DNA of 64,000 bases from an uncultured Pseudomonadales bacterium (GTDB taxonomy: Bacteria; Pseudomonadota; Gammaproteobacteria; Pseudomonadales; Pseudohongiellaceae): NCBI GenBank assembly GCA_947259995.1, contig CAMYOK010000002.1, positions 660,881 through 724,880 on the forward strand, read 5' to 3'. The position numbers and the translations under genes are program-made. Position 1 is the first letter of the stretch; every line of letters begins with the position of its first letter. Positions 19,724 through 29,203 of the stretch are shown piece by piece. Below the pieces are notes generated by a model that saw only the letters and a list, made by a program, of their open reading frames with translations, ran no database searches and was not told where the DNA came from.

Positions 19724-19760
19724 GTCGCGAGAACCAGAGGTCTCGCTTAGTTTGCGTCGA

Positions 19761-22748
19761 TTAGAACTGGACGCGTGCGCCTAGGTAGAAACGACGTGGG
19801 TCTGCCCAAGCATTCCCTTCACCGAAGGCATATACACCGTCACCGCCAGCAAGTTCTTGCTCACGAGTAACCGCTTGATCATCTAGCGCATTGAAGATAT
19901 CCAAGAAGAATTCAGTTTGGAAACCACTGATATCCATTGTGTACTTCGCACGTAGATCAAGAGTGCCGTAGGAGTCTGTAGTATGTGAACCCACAGTGCC
20001 TGGCGCCAACCAACGAGTCGTTGCACCAAGTGAATCGTATGCATCGCCTACACGGATTGGAGTGTGGCGACCGTACTGTGAGAATGTCTCACTGTAAGTC
20101 AAACCTGAGTTCCAAGCGTAAACAGCACCAAGCTCGATACCGTTATCGAAAGTGTAAGAACCGGCTACTTTCAATAAATGCTCGATGTTGCCTGGCTGTG
20201 GGCCATACACATTAGGTGCACGTGGGTCGAGGTACAAGAAGTCACCTTGAAGATCCGCGTTACCGTCTGAGTTAGAGTTACCCGATGCATCGTTGTAAGA
20301 GTACGATGCCAGCATCTGCCAACGGTTGTCCGCACTGCGACGCTTACGGAAGGTCACTTCAACACCTTCATACTCACGAATACCGCCTTCTAGAGTAGCG
20401 ATAAAGTAGTTAGCCGAGGGCAATGTTTCGAAACCGAAGTAAGACAATGGCAATGCATAACCACCAACCGCTGAAGAATCAGTATAGAAGCCTAGGTCAT
20501 AGTCTTCCAAAATATCCTTAGTCTCGCGGTCTGTATAAGTGATCTGAATGCTCATATCGCTAGTCAATGAGTGTTCAAAACCAATCATCTTCTCGTCGGT
20601 GTATGGCGTCTTAGTAGTAGGAGCGAAATAACCGTCCTGCACCTGAGCACCACCACGAGTACGGAAAGTCACCCATTGATTGCCTACATAGACTTGTTCT
20701 TCACGTACCGAACCTGACAATGTGCCGGCGAACTGAGTCATGTCTGTACGGATTGGATCGTAGTAACGACCCGCGAACGCCCACACTTTGCTGCCGCCGT
20801 CGCCGAAGATGTCATAGATGACGCTCAAACGTGGCGCAACTTCCCAGTCGAACGTGAATACGCGCGAACCGTCAGTAGCGATGTGATCCCACTTCTCAGC
20901 GCGAACACCGGCATCGATAGTCCAATGCTCATTGATGTTCCAAGAGTCTTGTAGGAAGTACGCGTCACCCTCAGTCGTAAACGTCAAAGGAGCCGTTTGC
21001 GTCTGATTGATGCGATATACGTTAACTTGGCTATCTGGGTTACCAGTCGTGCTGTTGAATTGAAGCTGCTCCAATTCCGCAGTTGAGATTGAACCAGACG
21101 AGTCGCTATCAAGTAAGCCCAAGAAGTAAGCATTGTTGCCAGTGGCCGCCATGCCGTCGAGGATACGCTGATAGTCATCTTCTGAAAGATCACGCTCACC
21201 AGTCCACGTGCCACTAGTGTAATCCTTTAGAATCGTGCCAGAGTTTTGTGTACCTATAGATGTGTACTGCGCGCCGTCACCTGTGTATTGCAGGTCATAG
21301 TGACGCTCGTTCGTTGTTTGCGTATAACCACCTTTGATTTCGTGATAGCCAAACGCTGTGTCAAGGAAGTACTCAACAGTGATAGACGCTGTGTCTTTGT
21401 TACGGAAGTCGATAGTGTTTGAACCACGGCCACCGCGATCTGTTTCAGCGTTAGTCACGTCAATGCCGGTATAGGCAACGTCGTTACGGCTTCTGTTATC
21501 CGCAGCCGTGTTGCTGAGCTCACCTTCGTGGCTTGCGAAATCCAATGTGACAATCAAGTTATCCCATGAATGTGAATAGGAATACTTGAAGTTGTCACCA
21601 CCTTGGATACGGGCGCTATCGCGGTTCGCAAGGACTGTGTAGTCATCAGAACCATCACGCTCGTACGGGTCGTTGAAGAACTCCGCCGTGAACTTATCGT
21701 TGTCTGTTGCAGCCCAAGTCAACTTGATAAAGCCAAGGTCCTGGCTTGTATTAACACTACGCTGGAAGGTATTTGTTACTGGATCGATGACATCTTCGTC
21801 ACGCTCTTTGCGCTGGTAAGAAGTAAAGAACCACAGTTTGTCTTGAATGATCGGACCACCAAGAGTGAAGGCCGTATCATAAGTCGAGAACGTGCTGTCA
21901 GGCAGGTTGTCGTTGTCAGCCACTAGGCTGTCACTCTGTGAGTAATAGTTCAACGAACCATGGAACTCATTACTACCAGATTTAGTCACAACTCGGGAGA
22001 TCAGGCCTTGACCGCCTTCGTACTCGGCTGGGACACCGCCGGTGATGATTTGCTGCTCTTGAATGATTTCAGAGTTAAAGTTTGCACCGAAACCGCCAGT
22101 CAAGTTATCAGTGATGTTCACACCATCGATATAGTAAACGTTGTCGGTAGAGGTACCGGCAGTGTTACCGTTTGAATCCACCGCGTCGGAGTAGTTAATA
22201 CCCGACTTAGAGGAAGGGTTGCCATCGAGTGTCGGCTTAGTAGAAGGCGCTAGTTGCAGATAAGATTGATAGCTACGACCGGTGGGCAATGACTCTGTCA
22301 GATCAAGCGTTACATCTGTACCAACCAAGGCAGACGTCGTATCCACAAGCTGCGTACGTCCAGAGCGGCCGACTACGACGACTTCTTCAATCGCACTCGA
22401 ACGCTCAATCGCGTATTGCAAAGTGAAGTTACGACCAGAAACAACAGTAACGTTGCTATTACGCAATGGCTGGTAGCCGGTGCCACTCACAACCACTTCA
22501 TAGTCAGTTGAAGGATCCAGACCTAGTAGACGAATCTCACCGTCAGGGCCTGTGACACCGCTCTTGGATGTCAAACTTTCAGGAGTGCTTGCCTGTACCA
22601 TTGCACCAACAACAGGGTTACCCGCTGCATCGGTGACAACGACACGCAAACCGCCTGTGTCGGCAAAAACTTGCGAGCTGATAGCAGCGGCCAATAGAAC
22701 ACTGGCAGCCTTGAGCCTGAAACGGGCAGGCGTTTTCTGGTTTCGCAT
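19761..22748 (-). CDS. Oar-like TonB-dependent receptor with N-terminal Cna-B/carboxypeptidase-type domain
   Basis: 995-residue outer-membrane receptor. A signal peptide (about 1-29) is followed by a regulatory-like beta-sandwich (about 32-110, LRVVVTDAAGNPVVGAMVQA). A TonB-box-like segment IEEVVVVG precedes the plug (STDNVYYIDGVNITDN, PAEYEGGQGLISRVVTKSG) and a large beta-barrel ending in aromatic FYLGARVQF. This is the Oar/OmpA-related TBDR type often linked to peptide or protein uptake. AAAGAGGG precedes the ATG. An EF-hand-like SDSSGSISTAELEQLQF lies in an extracellular-loop region near residue 525, hinting at Ca2+ binding. Substrate unknown. Confidence 0.9.
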   Translation of the reverse strand: MRNQKTPARFRLKAASVLLAAAISSQVFADTGGLRVVVTDAAGNPVVGAMVQASTPESLTSKSGVTGPDGEIRLLGLDPSTDYEVVVSGTGYQPLRNSNVTVVSGRNFTLQYAIERSSAIEEVVVVGRSGRTQLVDTTSALVGTDVTLDLTESLPTGRSYQSYLQLAPSTKPTLDGNPSSKSGINYSDAVDSNGNTAGTSTDNVYYIDGVNITDNLTGGFGANFNSEIIQEQQIITGGVPAEYEGGQGLISRVVTKSGSNEFHGSLNYYSQSDSLVADNDNLPDSTFSTYDTAFTLGGPIIQDKLWFFTSYQRKERDEDVIDPVTNTFQRSVNTSQDLGFIKLTWAATDNDKFTAEFFNDPYERDGSDDYTVLANRDSARIQGGDNFKYSYSHSWDNLIVTLDFASHEGELSNTAADNRSRNDVAYTGIDVTNAETDRGGRGSNTIDFRNKDTASITVEYFLDTAFGYHEIKGGYTQTTNERHYDLQYTGDGAQYTSIGTQNSGTILKDYTSGTWTGERDLSEDDYQRILDGMAATGNNAYFLGLLDSDSSGSISTAELEQLQFNSTTGNPDSQVNVYRINQTQTAPLTFTTEGDAYFLQDSWNINEHWTIDAGVRAEKWDHIATDGSRVFTFDWEVAPRLSVIYDIFGDGGSKVWAFAGRYYDPIRTDMTQFAGTLSGSVREEQVYVGNQWVTFRTRGGAQVQDGYFAPTTKTPYTDEKMIGFEHSLTSDMSIQITYTDRETKDILEDYDLGFYTDSSAVGGYALPLSYFGFETLPSANYFIATLEGGIREYEGVEVTFRKRRSADNRWQMLASYSYNDASGNSNSDGNADLQGDFLYLDPRAPNVYGPQPGNIEHLLKVAGSYTFDNGIELGAVYAWNSGLTYSETFSQYGRHTPIRVGDAYDSLGATTRWLAPGTVGSHTTDSYGTLDLRAKYTMDISGFQTEFFLDIFNALDDQAVTREQELAGGDGVYAFGEGNAWADPRRFYLGARVQF

Positions 22749-23047
22749 TTTATTCCCTCTTTAGGTTGATTAGCTGGCGCCTACTACTGAATCTCTTCCC
22801 TTGCGCCTTAGCAATACAATTATTTTTATAGCAGTATCCGACCCAAGGTCTCCAACTACTTCGTGGGAACTCCCGCAAATGGACAGCAATTGGGCTGAAT
22901 ACTGAAAACGTTCACAATTTAAAGAATTTCTGCCCCAAAGTCGAACACTTGTTCGTTTAAATGTGTCAAAAAAAGGGCAAAATTGAAATTTTTTCTGATT
23001 TAAAGGGAAAACCAGTGAATTTAGGAAGCTTTTTAAGGCGCAGACAC
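22749..23047. other. Gene-free upstream region of the Oar-like receptor
   Basis: 299 bp with no ORF that I can support. AT-rich, with poly-A/T tracts. A short palindrome, CGAAC-ACTT-GTTCG (22942-22955), could be an operator for the receptor gene. No clear -35/-10 pair can be assigned. Confidence 0.4.
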
Positions 23048-24031
23048 TTAAAAAGGCAGGGCGGCGCGCCGTAATCGATCATTGACGTCACCCCACTGTG
23101 CCCCCTGGGGAGGCTGCTCAATCAAAATTGCCGACACCTTTAAATGATCAAGCTTGTAGAGCGTGTCATAAAGCGCTTGCGCATAGGCTGGCTTGGCCTC
23201 AGGAAGGCAACGAATATAAGCGTTCACTGGCAATTCGGCAGTATTGGCGTAGAACACACATGCAACCGTGCTTTCCGCTTCTGACAGGCGCGCCAAAATT
23301 TGCGCTCTAGTGCCAATAAACAAAGGGGTTCGTGGCTGATAATGCTCAGCGACATTGCCAGGCACAGCGATATCATGCTGACTTGGAACAGTAACCGAGC
23401 ATCCAGTCAGTTCGGCAATTTGCTGTGCCGTTATTGGCCCTTCTCTCAATATGCACATTTGACCTGCCGTTAGATCAAGAATTGTCGACTCGAGTCCAAC
23501 CTCACATGGTCCCCCATCTAAGACTGCATCAATCTTACCTTGTAGCTCAGCGAAAACTTGCTGCGCACTAGTCGGGCTCAAACGTTTATAGGGGTTTGCA
23601 GAGGGGGCTGCGACGCCAATATTCCCCCTTTTCAATAATTGCAATAACGCAGGGTGAGAGGGCACACGTAAACCTATACTCGACTTGCCACCAGTTACCT
23701 CACTGGGAACTTCTGGCGCCTTGTTCAACAAGAGAGTTAAGGGCCCTGGCCAGAACCGCTCGGCCAGCACATAGGCCACAGGAGGAATATCAATCGCCCA
23801 CTTTATCAGCTGATCGGCTCCCGCAATATGCACGATTAAAGGGTGCGAGGCAGGCCGCCCTTTCGCGGCGAAAATACTCTTAACCGCCGCAGCGCTTTTC
23901 GCATTCGCTGCCAAACCATACACAGTCTCAGTAGGCACAGATACCAGCCCTCCCTTGAGCAATATCTGCAATGCGACATCGAGGTCTTCCTTATGCTCTA
24001 CCGATAATAACTGTGTCTTGCTTTTTAACAT
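23048..24031 (-). CDS. L-threonylcarbamoyladenylate synthase (TsaC/Sua5 type)
   Basis: Cytoplasmic enzyme of 327 residues that makes threonylcarbamoyl-AMP from threonine, bicarbonate and ATP for the t6A tRNA modification. The YrdC domain covers about 10-200: VSVPTETVYGLAANA, KGRPASHPLIVHI, SIGLRVPSHP, GVAAPSANPYKRLSPTSAQQV. A C-terminal Sua5 domain follows the linker (EHYQPRTPLFIG). It is thus the long Sua5 form rather than short TsaC. ATG 24031 with GGAAAG upstream is preferred to the in-frame GTG at 24067. Confidence 0.92.
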   Translation of the reverse strand: MLKSKTQLLSVEHKEDLDVALQILLKGGLVSVPTETVYGLAANAKSAAAVKSIFAAKGRPASHPLIVHIAGADQLIKWAIDIPPVAYVLAERFWPGPLTLLLNKAPEVPSEVTGGKSSIGLRVPSHPALLQLLKRGNIGVAAPSANPYKRLSPTSAQQVFAELQGKIDAVLDGGPCEVGLESTILDLTAGQMCILREGPITAQQIAELTGCSVTVPSQHDIAVPGNVAEHYQPRTPLFIGTRAQILARLSEAESTVACVFYANTAELPVNAYIRCLPEAKPAYAQALYDTLYKLDHLKVSAILIEQPPQGAQWGDVNDRLRRAALPF

Positions 24032-24160
24032 GCACTTTCCAAATTGCTTTACTAGGGTGCCGTGCACCGGTTTTGGGGGTATGATAAACGCTAGCTGAAA
24101 AAGTCCATAACGCTGATTGCGACGTAATAGAGTTTAAGCAAATTACGGGAACTTTAAATT

Positions 24161-25060
24161 ATGGCCAATAATAAAAACTCGAATGCAAAAGTACTGCTAG
24201 GAATCGCTATCTGCATCGGACTAGGCTTGGCTATGTCTTGGGCTGGCAGTGATAGTGGCCTCTCTTTTGGCTCACTCCCTCTATTTCTACTATGTGGCAT
24301 GTTGGGCTTTATATTGCACTGGCTAGTCTTTGTCCCCTCGTATTTCCTCCAGACTGAGCATTATTTCGATCTCACGGGCTCACTATCATTCATCGCCACA
24401 ATCTTAGTCGCCAACTGGCTTATCCCCGATACCGGTGCTCGCGGGATGCTACTTTCATTTATGGTGTTGGCATGGGCTATTCGGCTCGGGATATTTTTGT
24501 TTGCCCGCGTTCGCCGCGATGGTGAAGACAAGCGTTTTCGAGATATCAAACCCCGATTCTGGCGCTTCCTGTTCACTTGGACATTGGGCGGGCTATGGGT
24601 CTTGATCACTGTAGCCGCCGCACTCGCTGCGATCACTTCGGGCCGCATCGTGGCCCTGGGCACTAGCGCTTATATAGGCAGCGCACTTTGGTTTCTAGGG
24701 TTTTTATTCGAGACCATCGCAGATCGACAAAAAACCGCTTTTAAAGCAAATTCAGACAACGAAGGCAAATTTATCCGCTCAGGCTTGTGGTCAGTATCAC
24801 GCCACCCTAATTATTTTGGCGAAATGACCTTGTGGATTGGCGTTGCTATAGTTGCCGCGCCGGTGCTTCAAGGCTGGCAGTTGCTTACTTTAATCTCCCC
24901 CTTATTTGTAATTATGCTTATTTGCAGAGTAAGCGGCATCCCTCTGTTAGAATCCAAGGCACAAGAAAAATGGGGTGACGACCCTAGCTATCAGGAGTAT
25001 GTTCGCAACACCCCTGTGCTAATCCCCGGTATTCGGACGCCAGTAAAGCAACATCAATGA
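24161..25060 (+). CDS. DUF1295 / steroid 5-alpha-reductase-fold membrane protein
   Basis: 299-residue integral membrane protein with about seven helices. The C-terminal signature FIRSGLWSVSRHPNYFGEMTLW is that of DUF1295, related to the steroid 5-alpha-reductase and ICMT membrane fold. The family probably reduces or methylates lipidic substrates, but this member's reaction is unknown. It ends 11 bp before a SAM-methyltransferase gene, so the two are likely one operon acting on a shared lipid or isoprenoid substrate. Divergent from tsaC/sua5. Confidence 0.85.
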   Translation: MANNKNSNAKVLLGIAICIGLGLAMSWAGSDSGLSFGSLPLFLLCGMLGFILHWLVFVPSYFLQTEHYFDLTGSLSFIATILVANWLIPDTGARGMLLSFMVLAWAIRLGIFLFARVRRDGEDKRFRDIKPRFWRFLFTWTLGGLWVLITVAAALAAITSGRIVALGTSAYIGSALWFLGFLFETIADRQKTAFKANSDNEGKFIRSGLWSVSRHPNYFGEMTLWIGVAIVAAPVLQGWQLLTLISPLFVIMLICRVSGIPLLESKAQEKWGDDPSYQEYVRNTPVLIPGIRTPVKQHQ

Positions 25061-25070
25061 AGCGAAACTT

Positions 25071-25922
25071 TTGAAACACACGGACCACAGTTCCACCTCC
25101 ACGGCAGACATTGCCCAATATTACGATGCCAATACGCGCAAGTTCTTGCGCTATGGAGGGTCGGGAGACACCAACGCGATTCACCGTGCTATTTGGGCAC
25201 CACAGGTCAGCAATTCGAACGATGCATTCGAGTATCTCAACGAGTTAATAGCAAATTCGCTCCTACCCATCACTACGAACAACACAGTAGCTGCAAAATG
25301 TTTAGATTTAGGCTGCGGTGTTGGCGGCACCGCAATGCATCTAGCCGAACAGCTTAATATCTCCGTCACTGGCGTCACGATTAGCAAGACTCAGTGTGAT
25401 ATCGCCAGCGCACTCGCCGAACAAAGGCAGCTTAGCGACAAGACGCATTTTATTACTGCAGATTTTGAATTACTGCCAAACTTGCAAACATTTGACTCCG
25501 CGTATGCCGTCGAGTCATTCGCTCATGCTCAGGATGCACAGGCCTTTATGAAAATGGTCGCAAACCAGCTTCGCACTGGGGGGCGCTTCATTATGTGTGA
25601 TGATTTCTCACAGAAACAAGCTAGCCCGGAAGCACTGCGTTGGATAGCCCGATTTAAACGCGGCTGGCACTTGCATACCGTGCTTGACGTCGATCAAGTG
25701 TGCGAACTGGCAAGTACGGCAGGTCTACGCTTGATCGCACAACACGACTTGTCCTCTTATCTGCGGCAGTTTCCAGCCGCATTTTTATGGCCACTGAGTC
25801 AGCTGACCCGCATCCCTTTACCTTGGGCCTATTGGGAAAACCTAGCGGGAGGAACCGCTTTGCAACGATGCGTAAAGCAAGGCTGGACCGAATACCATGC
25901 GCTGATTTGGGAGAAGGCATAA
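25071..25922 (+). CDS. Class I SAM-dependent methyltransferase (tocopherol/sterol-MT-like)
   Basis: 283-residue methyltransferase. An N-terminal YYDANTRKFLRYGGSGDTNAIHRAIW block resembles gamma-tocopherol, sterol C24 and geranyl-diphosphate C-methyltransferases. Motif I is CLDLGCGVGGTAMHLA (about 80-95), followed by VTGVTISKTQ and the acidic ADFELLP. The only start before motif I is TTG 25071; the first in-frame ATG would destroy the SAM site. It lies 10 bp after the DUF1295 gene and is followed by a terminator. The substrate is likely isoprenoid or lipid, by inference. Confidence 0.82.
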   Translation: MKHTDHSSTSTADIAQYYDANTRKFLRYGGSGDTNAIHRAIWAPQVSNSNDAFEYLNELIANSLLPITTNNTVAAKCLDLGCGVGGTAMHLAEQLNISVTGVTISKTQCDIASALAEQRQLSDKTHFITADFELLPNLQTFDSAYAVESFAHAQDAQAFMKMVANQLRTGGRFIMCDDFSQKQASPEALRWIARFKRGWHLHTVLDVDQVCELASTAGLRLIAQHDLSSYLRQFPAAFLWPLSQLTRIPLPWAYWENLAGGTALQRCVKQGWTEYHALIWEKA

Positions 25923-25924
25923 AA

Positions 25925-25946
25925 AAAGGGGCCAATCGGCCCCTTT
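25925..25946. terminator. Intrinsic terminator between methyltransferase and receptor genes
   Basis: Nine-bp stem AAAGGGGCC / GGCCCCTTT with loop AATC, with A-rich flank on the plus strand. It can serve the convergent genes on both sides. Confidence 0.88.
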
Positions 25947-25973
25947 CTTATACAACAAACCTAGGTGTATCGA

Positions 25974-28874
25974 TTAGAAGCTAGGCGTCCAATCAATAGA
26001 CATCCAGAACTGACGTCCCCAAGGTTGGTGTAGACGGCTTTCGAAACCACCAAGAATCGGCAGGCGCTGTGGCTGCTGATCAAATAGGTTGCGAATACCA
26101 CCACTTAGAACTACTTCGCTACCGAAGAAGTCATTCATGATGTAGCCGTATTGTGCGTTCACAATAGTCTGCCCTTCGATCACACGATCAGCAGGGAAGT
26201 TTGAGAACAGATTGTTCACTGAATCGTCGAACAGCACGCTGTGTTGGTAAGCCGCAGTCACAGATGCGCTGTGGTTACCCATAAACCAGTTACCTTTCCA
26301 CTGAGCTTTGAACTTAGGCAGCGGAGGCACTACACCGCTGTTTGCGTTCTGCTTGCCCAATGCTTCCTGAACACCACCGAAGAGGTCTTCGTACTCATAC
26401 TTGCTGAAGTAAGAAACATTGATGCCTGTGGCGAAAGTACCCCAGTTATCAGTATTGAAGCGGTAGTCGATCTTACCGTCATAAAGGTCGATCCACACCG
26501 TACTGATGTTGTTCGCTTGACGAATAATACGCAACACAGACTGGTTACCAGAGAGGTCACGGATTACACCGCTTGCGCCAGTGTTGTCCTGAGAGTTCAA
26601 CCAGGTATTAGCCGCAATACGCGTTGCTGAGCCAGGAGTCGGGTCGTAAGCTTCTTCAGAAGAACCGATCGCCTGCAACATTCTAGTGAACTGAACGTCA
26701 GTTGTTTCTGGGTTGCTCAGCGTACGAATACGGTCAGTGTACTCGATCGTCTGATAGTCCAAGCTCACGCTCATACCATCTAGTGCACCACCTGGCTCCC
26801 AAGTGAAACCAAGATTCTTCATCACAGAAGTTTCTGGAGAAAGATTTGGGTTACCTGATGAACAACCTGCTGCACCAGTCAACTGGCCGCCAGTGATCTT
26901 GTCCAAGCCGAAGAATACTTCTGAACAGCCTTCGTTTGGATCATAAGGACGAGACTGCGACGCCGTTGGTGCCAAGAAGCTTTCGCCCCATGAACTACGG
27001 ATTGCCAACGAAGGAGTCACTTCCCAACGTACAGCAACTTTTGGAGTCGTTGCATCTAGACCGAAGTCTTTGAACTTCTCGTGACGTACTGCAACTTGTG
27101 CGGCAACGTTTTCAAGAATTGGAATATCCAACTCGACAAAGCCTGCATACACTTTGTTGAAGTAAGTGTCATTTGAAGGAGGCGTGTCAACGATGTTCAC
27201 GTTGTAATCCGCTTGCGTTAGCTCAAGCGGGTTGTTACCGATGAACTCGGAACGGTCACGCATTTGGAAACCAGTCGCCATTTGCAAGGCACCAGCTGGC
27301 AATTGGAAAAGCTCACCAGCGATTGTTGTTTCAAAAACATCGAGCTCGTCATAGTTTGTAGTGACGTTGTCGACATTTGTGAACAACCAATCGACTAGTT
27401 CCTGACTATTACGCGTCGTTGCTTCGTCATAATAAGGTGAGCGTGGGTCTGCAGAGCCGAAGGGATTCCAATATTCGTTCCCATTAGGGCCACCTTGACC
27501 AAGCAATGCTTGCTGCATCTTACCGATGTGCAACAACTTTTCGTCTGAGTTACGACGATCAGACTGCGTAGAGTAGAACGTATAACCGCTCCACGTGTCA
27601 GTCATGTCATAGCTTGCTTGCAACTTATAGCGCTGCGTGTAGTAAGTGACTGGCTGGAGACGAGCACCAGTGGAGCTCTCGAAATGGCTAGGCCAGTTAT
27701 CTCTGTCCAGAATTGTAAATGGTCGGTAGTTATTAGGAACTACATCGAAGCCATATGGGTTAGCAGGGTGATCTGCTTGCACAACTAGCGCATTACGGTT
27801 GTTTGTGTTTTGACCATAAGTCCCGGTGTTGCGGTTTTGCACTTTGCGGAAGGCGTGGTTCATGGTCAGTTCGAAATCTAACCAATCCGTTGCTTCCCAT
27901 GTGACGTTGTTGTACAGGTTGTACTCGCTCGTTTCACCTTGAAGATCCCACTGAGGAGTGTAGTACCAATAACAACCGCTCGAACCAACTGGGTATCCAC
28001 TAGGTCCGCTCAACTGGCCACCAAGAACTTGTTCTTCAGGCGTGCCGAAAGTACCACAGCTTGGGTCGCGCAATGTTGGGCCGGTCAAAGAACCACCGTG
28101 TACCCCACCCACTACTGGCGTTGCACCGTCTACCTGACGGTAAACCCCTGGGTTACCAGAAGAAGAATACCCATAAGCGATATTTGCAGTACGCATACGC
28201 TCATAAGTCATCAATGAACCTTTATGAGAGCCATCCAACGCACCTACATAATTGATGCCATTGTCGAATGATTTACCCCACATGACAGCTGCGGAATAGT
28301 CTTCTACTTGTGCTTTCTCGTCACGCTGGTAGTAAGTACGCGCTTTGATGCCGTCGAACTCTTTTACAGGAATAAGGTTAACAACACCTGCAACAGCGTC
28401 AGAACCGTAGAGTGCTGAACCACCGTCTAGAACTACTTCGAGTCGGTTCAAGGCAATATCAGGGAACATAGTTGCTACGACACTATTGATTGTGCGTACG
28501 CCATCAGCCAATACCAATGTAGAGTTTTCACCAAGGCCACGTAGGTTAAATGTGGCACCTGTTGAATCCTGACCGCCGTCTTGCCCAGCATTAACGTTGG
28601 CAACGGTGTCAGTATTTTGAGTGAACGTCAGGTCACGGATGTACTGGCCAATCGATGGAGCGCCAGACTCGAATAGGTCTTCCTGAGTTACTGTTTCAAC
28701 ATTCGCTTCTTGAGCAAAAGCGCTGTTACGGATATAGGATCCAGTCACTACCACTTCTTCTACTTCCGCATCGTCGTTCTGAGCGAAAGAAACGGCAGGT
28801 AATCCTAGGACGGAGACGGCCATGACGGCCTGGCTTAGACGAAAAAGCCGGTTACGCTTGAATTGTGTAGTCAA
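25974..28874 (-). CDS. TonB-dependent receptor, paralog A
   Basis: 966-residue outer-membrane receptor with signal peptide (about 1-31), TonB box EVEEVVVTGSYIR, plug (GLGENSTLVLADGVRTI, LDGGSALYGSDAVAGVVNL) and barrel ending QFWMSIDWTPSF. The family resembles receptors annotated for iron chelates or oligomeric nutrients; the ligand is unknown. Its closest relative is the 965-residue receptor at 31641-34538, with the CadC-like regulator between them. The start appears to be TTG 28874, with GGGAG 8 bases upstream; no ATG precedes the signal peptide. Confidence 0.92.
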   Translation of the reverse strand: MTTQFKRNRLFRLSQAVMAVSVLGLPAVSFAQNDDAEVEEVVVTGSYIRNSAFAQEANVETVTQEDLFESGAPSIGQYIRDLTFTQNTDTVANVNAGQDGGQDSTGATFNLRGLGENSTLVLADGVRTINSVVATMFPDIALNRLEVVLDGGSALYGSDAVAGVVNLIPVKEFDGIKARTYYQRDEKAQVEDYSAAVMWGKSFDNGINYVGALDGSHKGSLMTYERMRTANIAYGYSSSGNPGVYRQVDGATPVVGGVHGGSLTGPTLRDPSCGTFGTPEEQVLGGQLSGPSGYPVGSSGCYWYYTPQWDLQGETSEYNLYNNVTWEATDWLDFELTMNHAFRKVQNRNTGTYGQNTNNRNALVVQADHPANPYGFDVVPNNYRPFTILDRDNWPSHFESSTGARLQPVTYYTQRYKLQASYDMTDTWSGYTFYSTQSDRRNSDEKLLHIGKMQQALLGQGGPNGNEYWNPFGSADPRSPYYDEATTRNSQELVDWLFTNVDNVTTNYDELDVFETTIAGELFQLPAGALQMATGFQMRDRSEFIGNNPLELTQADYNVNIVDTPPSNDTYFNKVYAGFVELDIPILENVAAQVAVRHEKFKDFGLDATTPKVAVRWEVTPSLAIRSSWGESFLAPTASQSRPYDPNEGCSEVFFGLDKITGGQLTGAAGCSSGNPNLSPETSVMKNLGFTWEPGGALDGMSVSLDYQTIEYTDRIRTLSNPETTDVQFTRMLQAIGSSEEAYDPTPGSATRIAANTWLNSQDNTGASGVIRDLSGNQSVLRIIRQANNISTVWIDLYDGKIDYRFNTDNWGTFATGINVSYFSKYEYEDLFGGVQEALGKQNANSGVVPPLPKFKAQWKGNWFMGNHSASVTAAYQHSVLFDDSVNNLFSNFPADRVIEGQTIVNAQYGYIMNDFFGSEVVLSGGIRNLFDQQPQRLPILGGFESRLHQPWGRQFWMSIDWTPSF

Positions 28875-29203
28875 GATAAAACTCCCAAGTTTAGTTCTGA
28901 TTGTTATTTAGCGATCTTTCGGTACAACGCCAATAGGAAACTTAATTATTGGCAACTTACAAACAGGGCAAGCATGAAAAATTACCAGACCCTTTTTTTG
29001 CAAGCGCATCACCTTAACGGTTTAGTTCCTCAAACGTCCTCCAAAAACCCTCCAAAAAAGCTCATAGACATCTAAGTGTTTGTATTGAAAGTGATTATTC
29101 TTTTAAGACACAAACCGTCACTGCATTCAGTATGATTGACCTCTAATTTCTGTTAAATTCACTTTCATACCAAAGTATATCGCCTAGAGATAAAATTAAA
29201 ATC
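28875..29203. other. Divergent promoter region between receptor A and the CadC-like regulator
   Basis: 329 bp without a supported gene. It must hold promoters for both divergent genes. It contains the paired 9-bp inverted sites described at 29086-29167. The short plus ORF here (28863-29075) has no coding character. Confidence 0.5.
29086..29167. promoter_or_regulatory. Paired inverted 9-bp sites (TGAAAGTGA / TCACTTTCA)
   Basis: TGAAAGTGA at 29086-29094 and its exact reverse complement TCACTTTCA at 29159-29167, 64 bp apart, within the 130 bp before the regulator start. They are placed like operator half-sites for looping or for a dimeric regulator, possibly the adjacent CadC-like protein. Confidence 0.4.
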
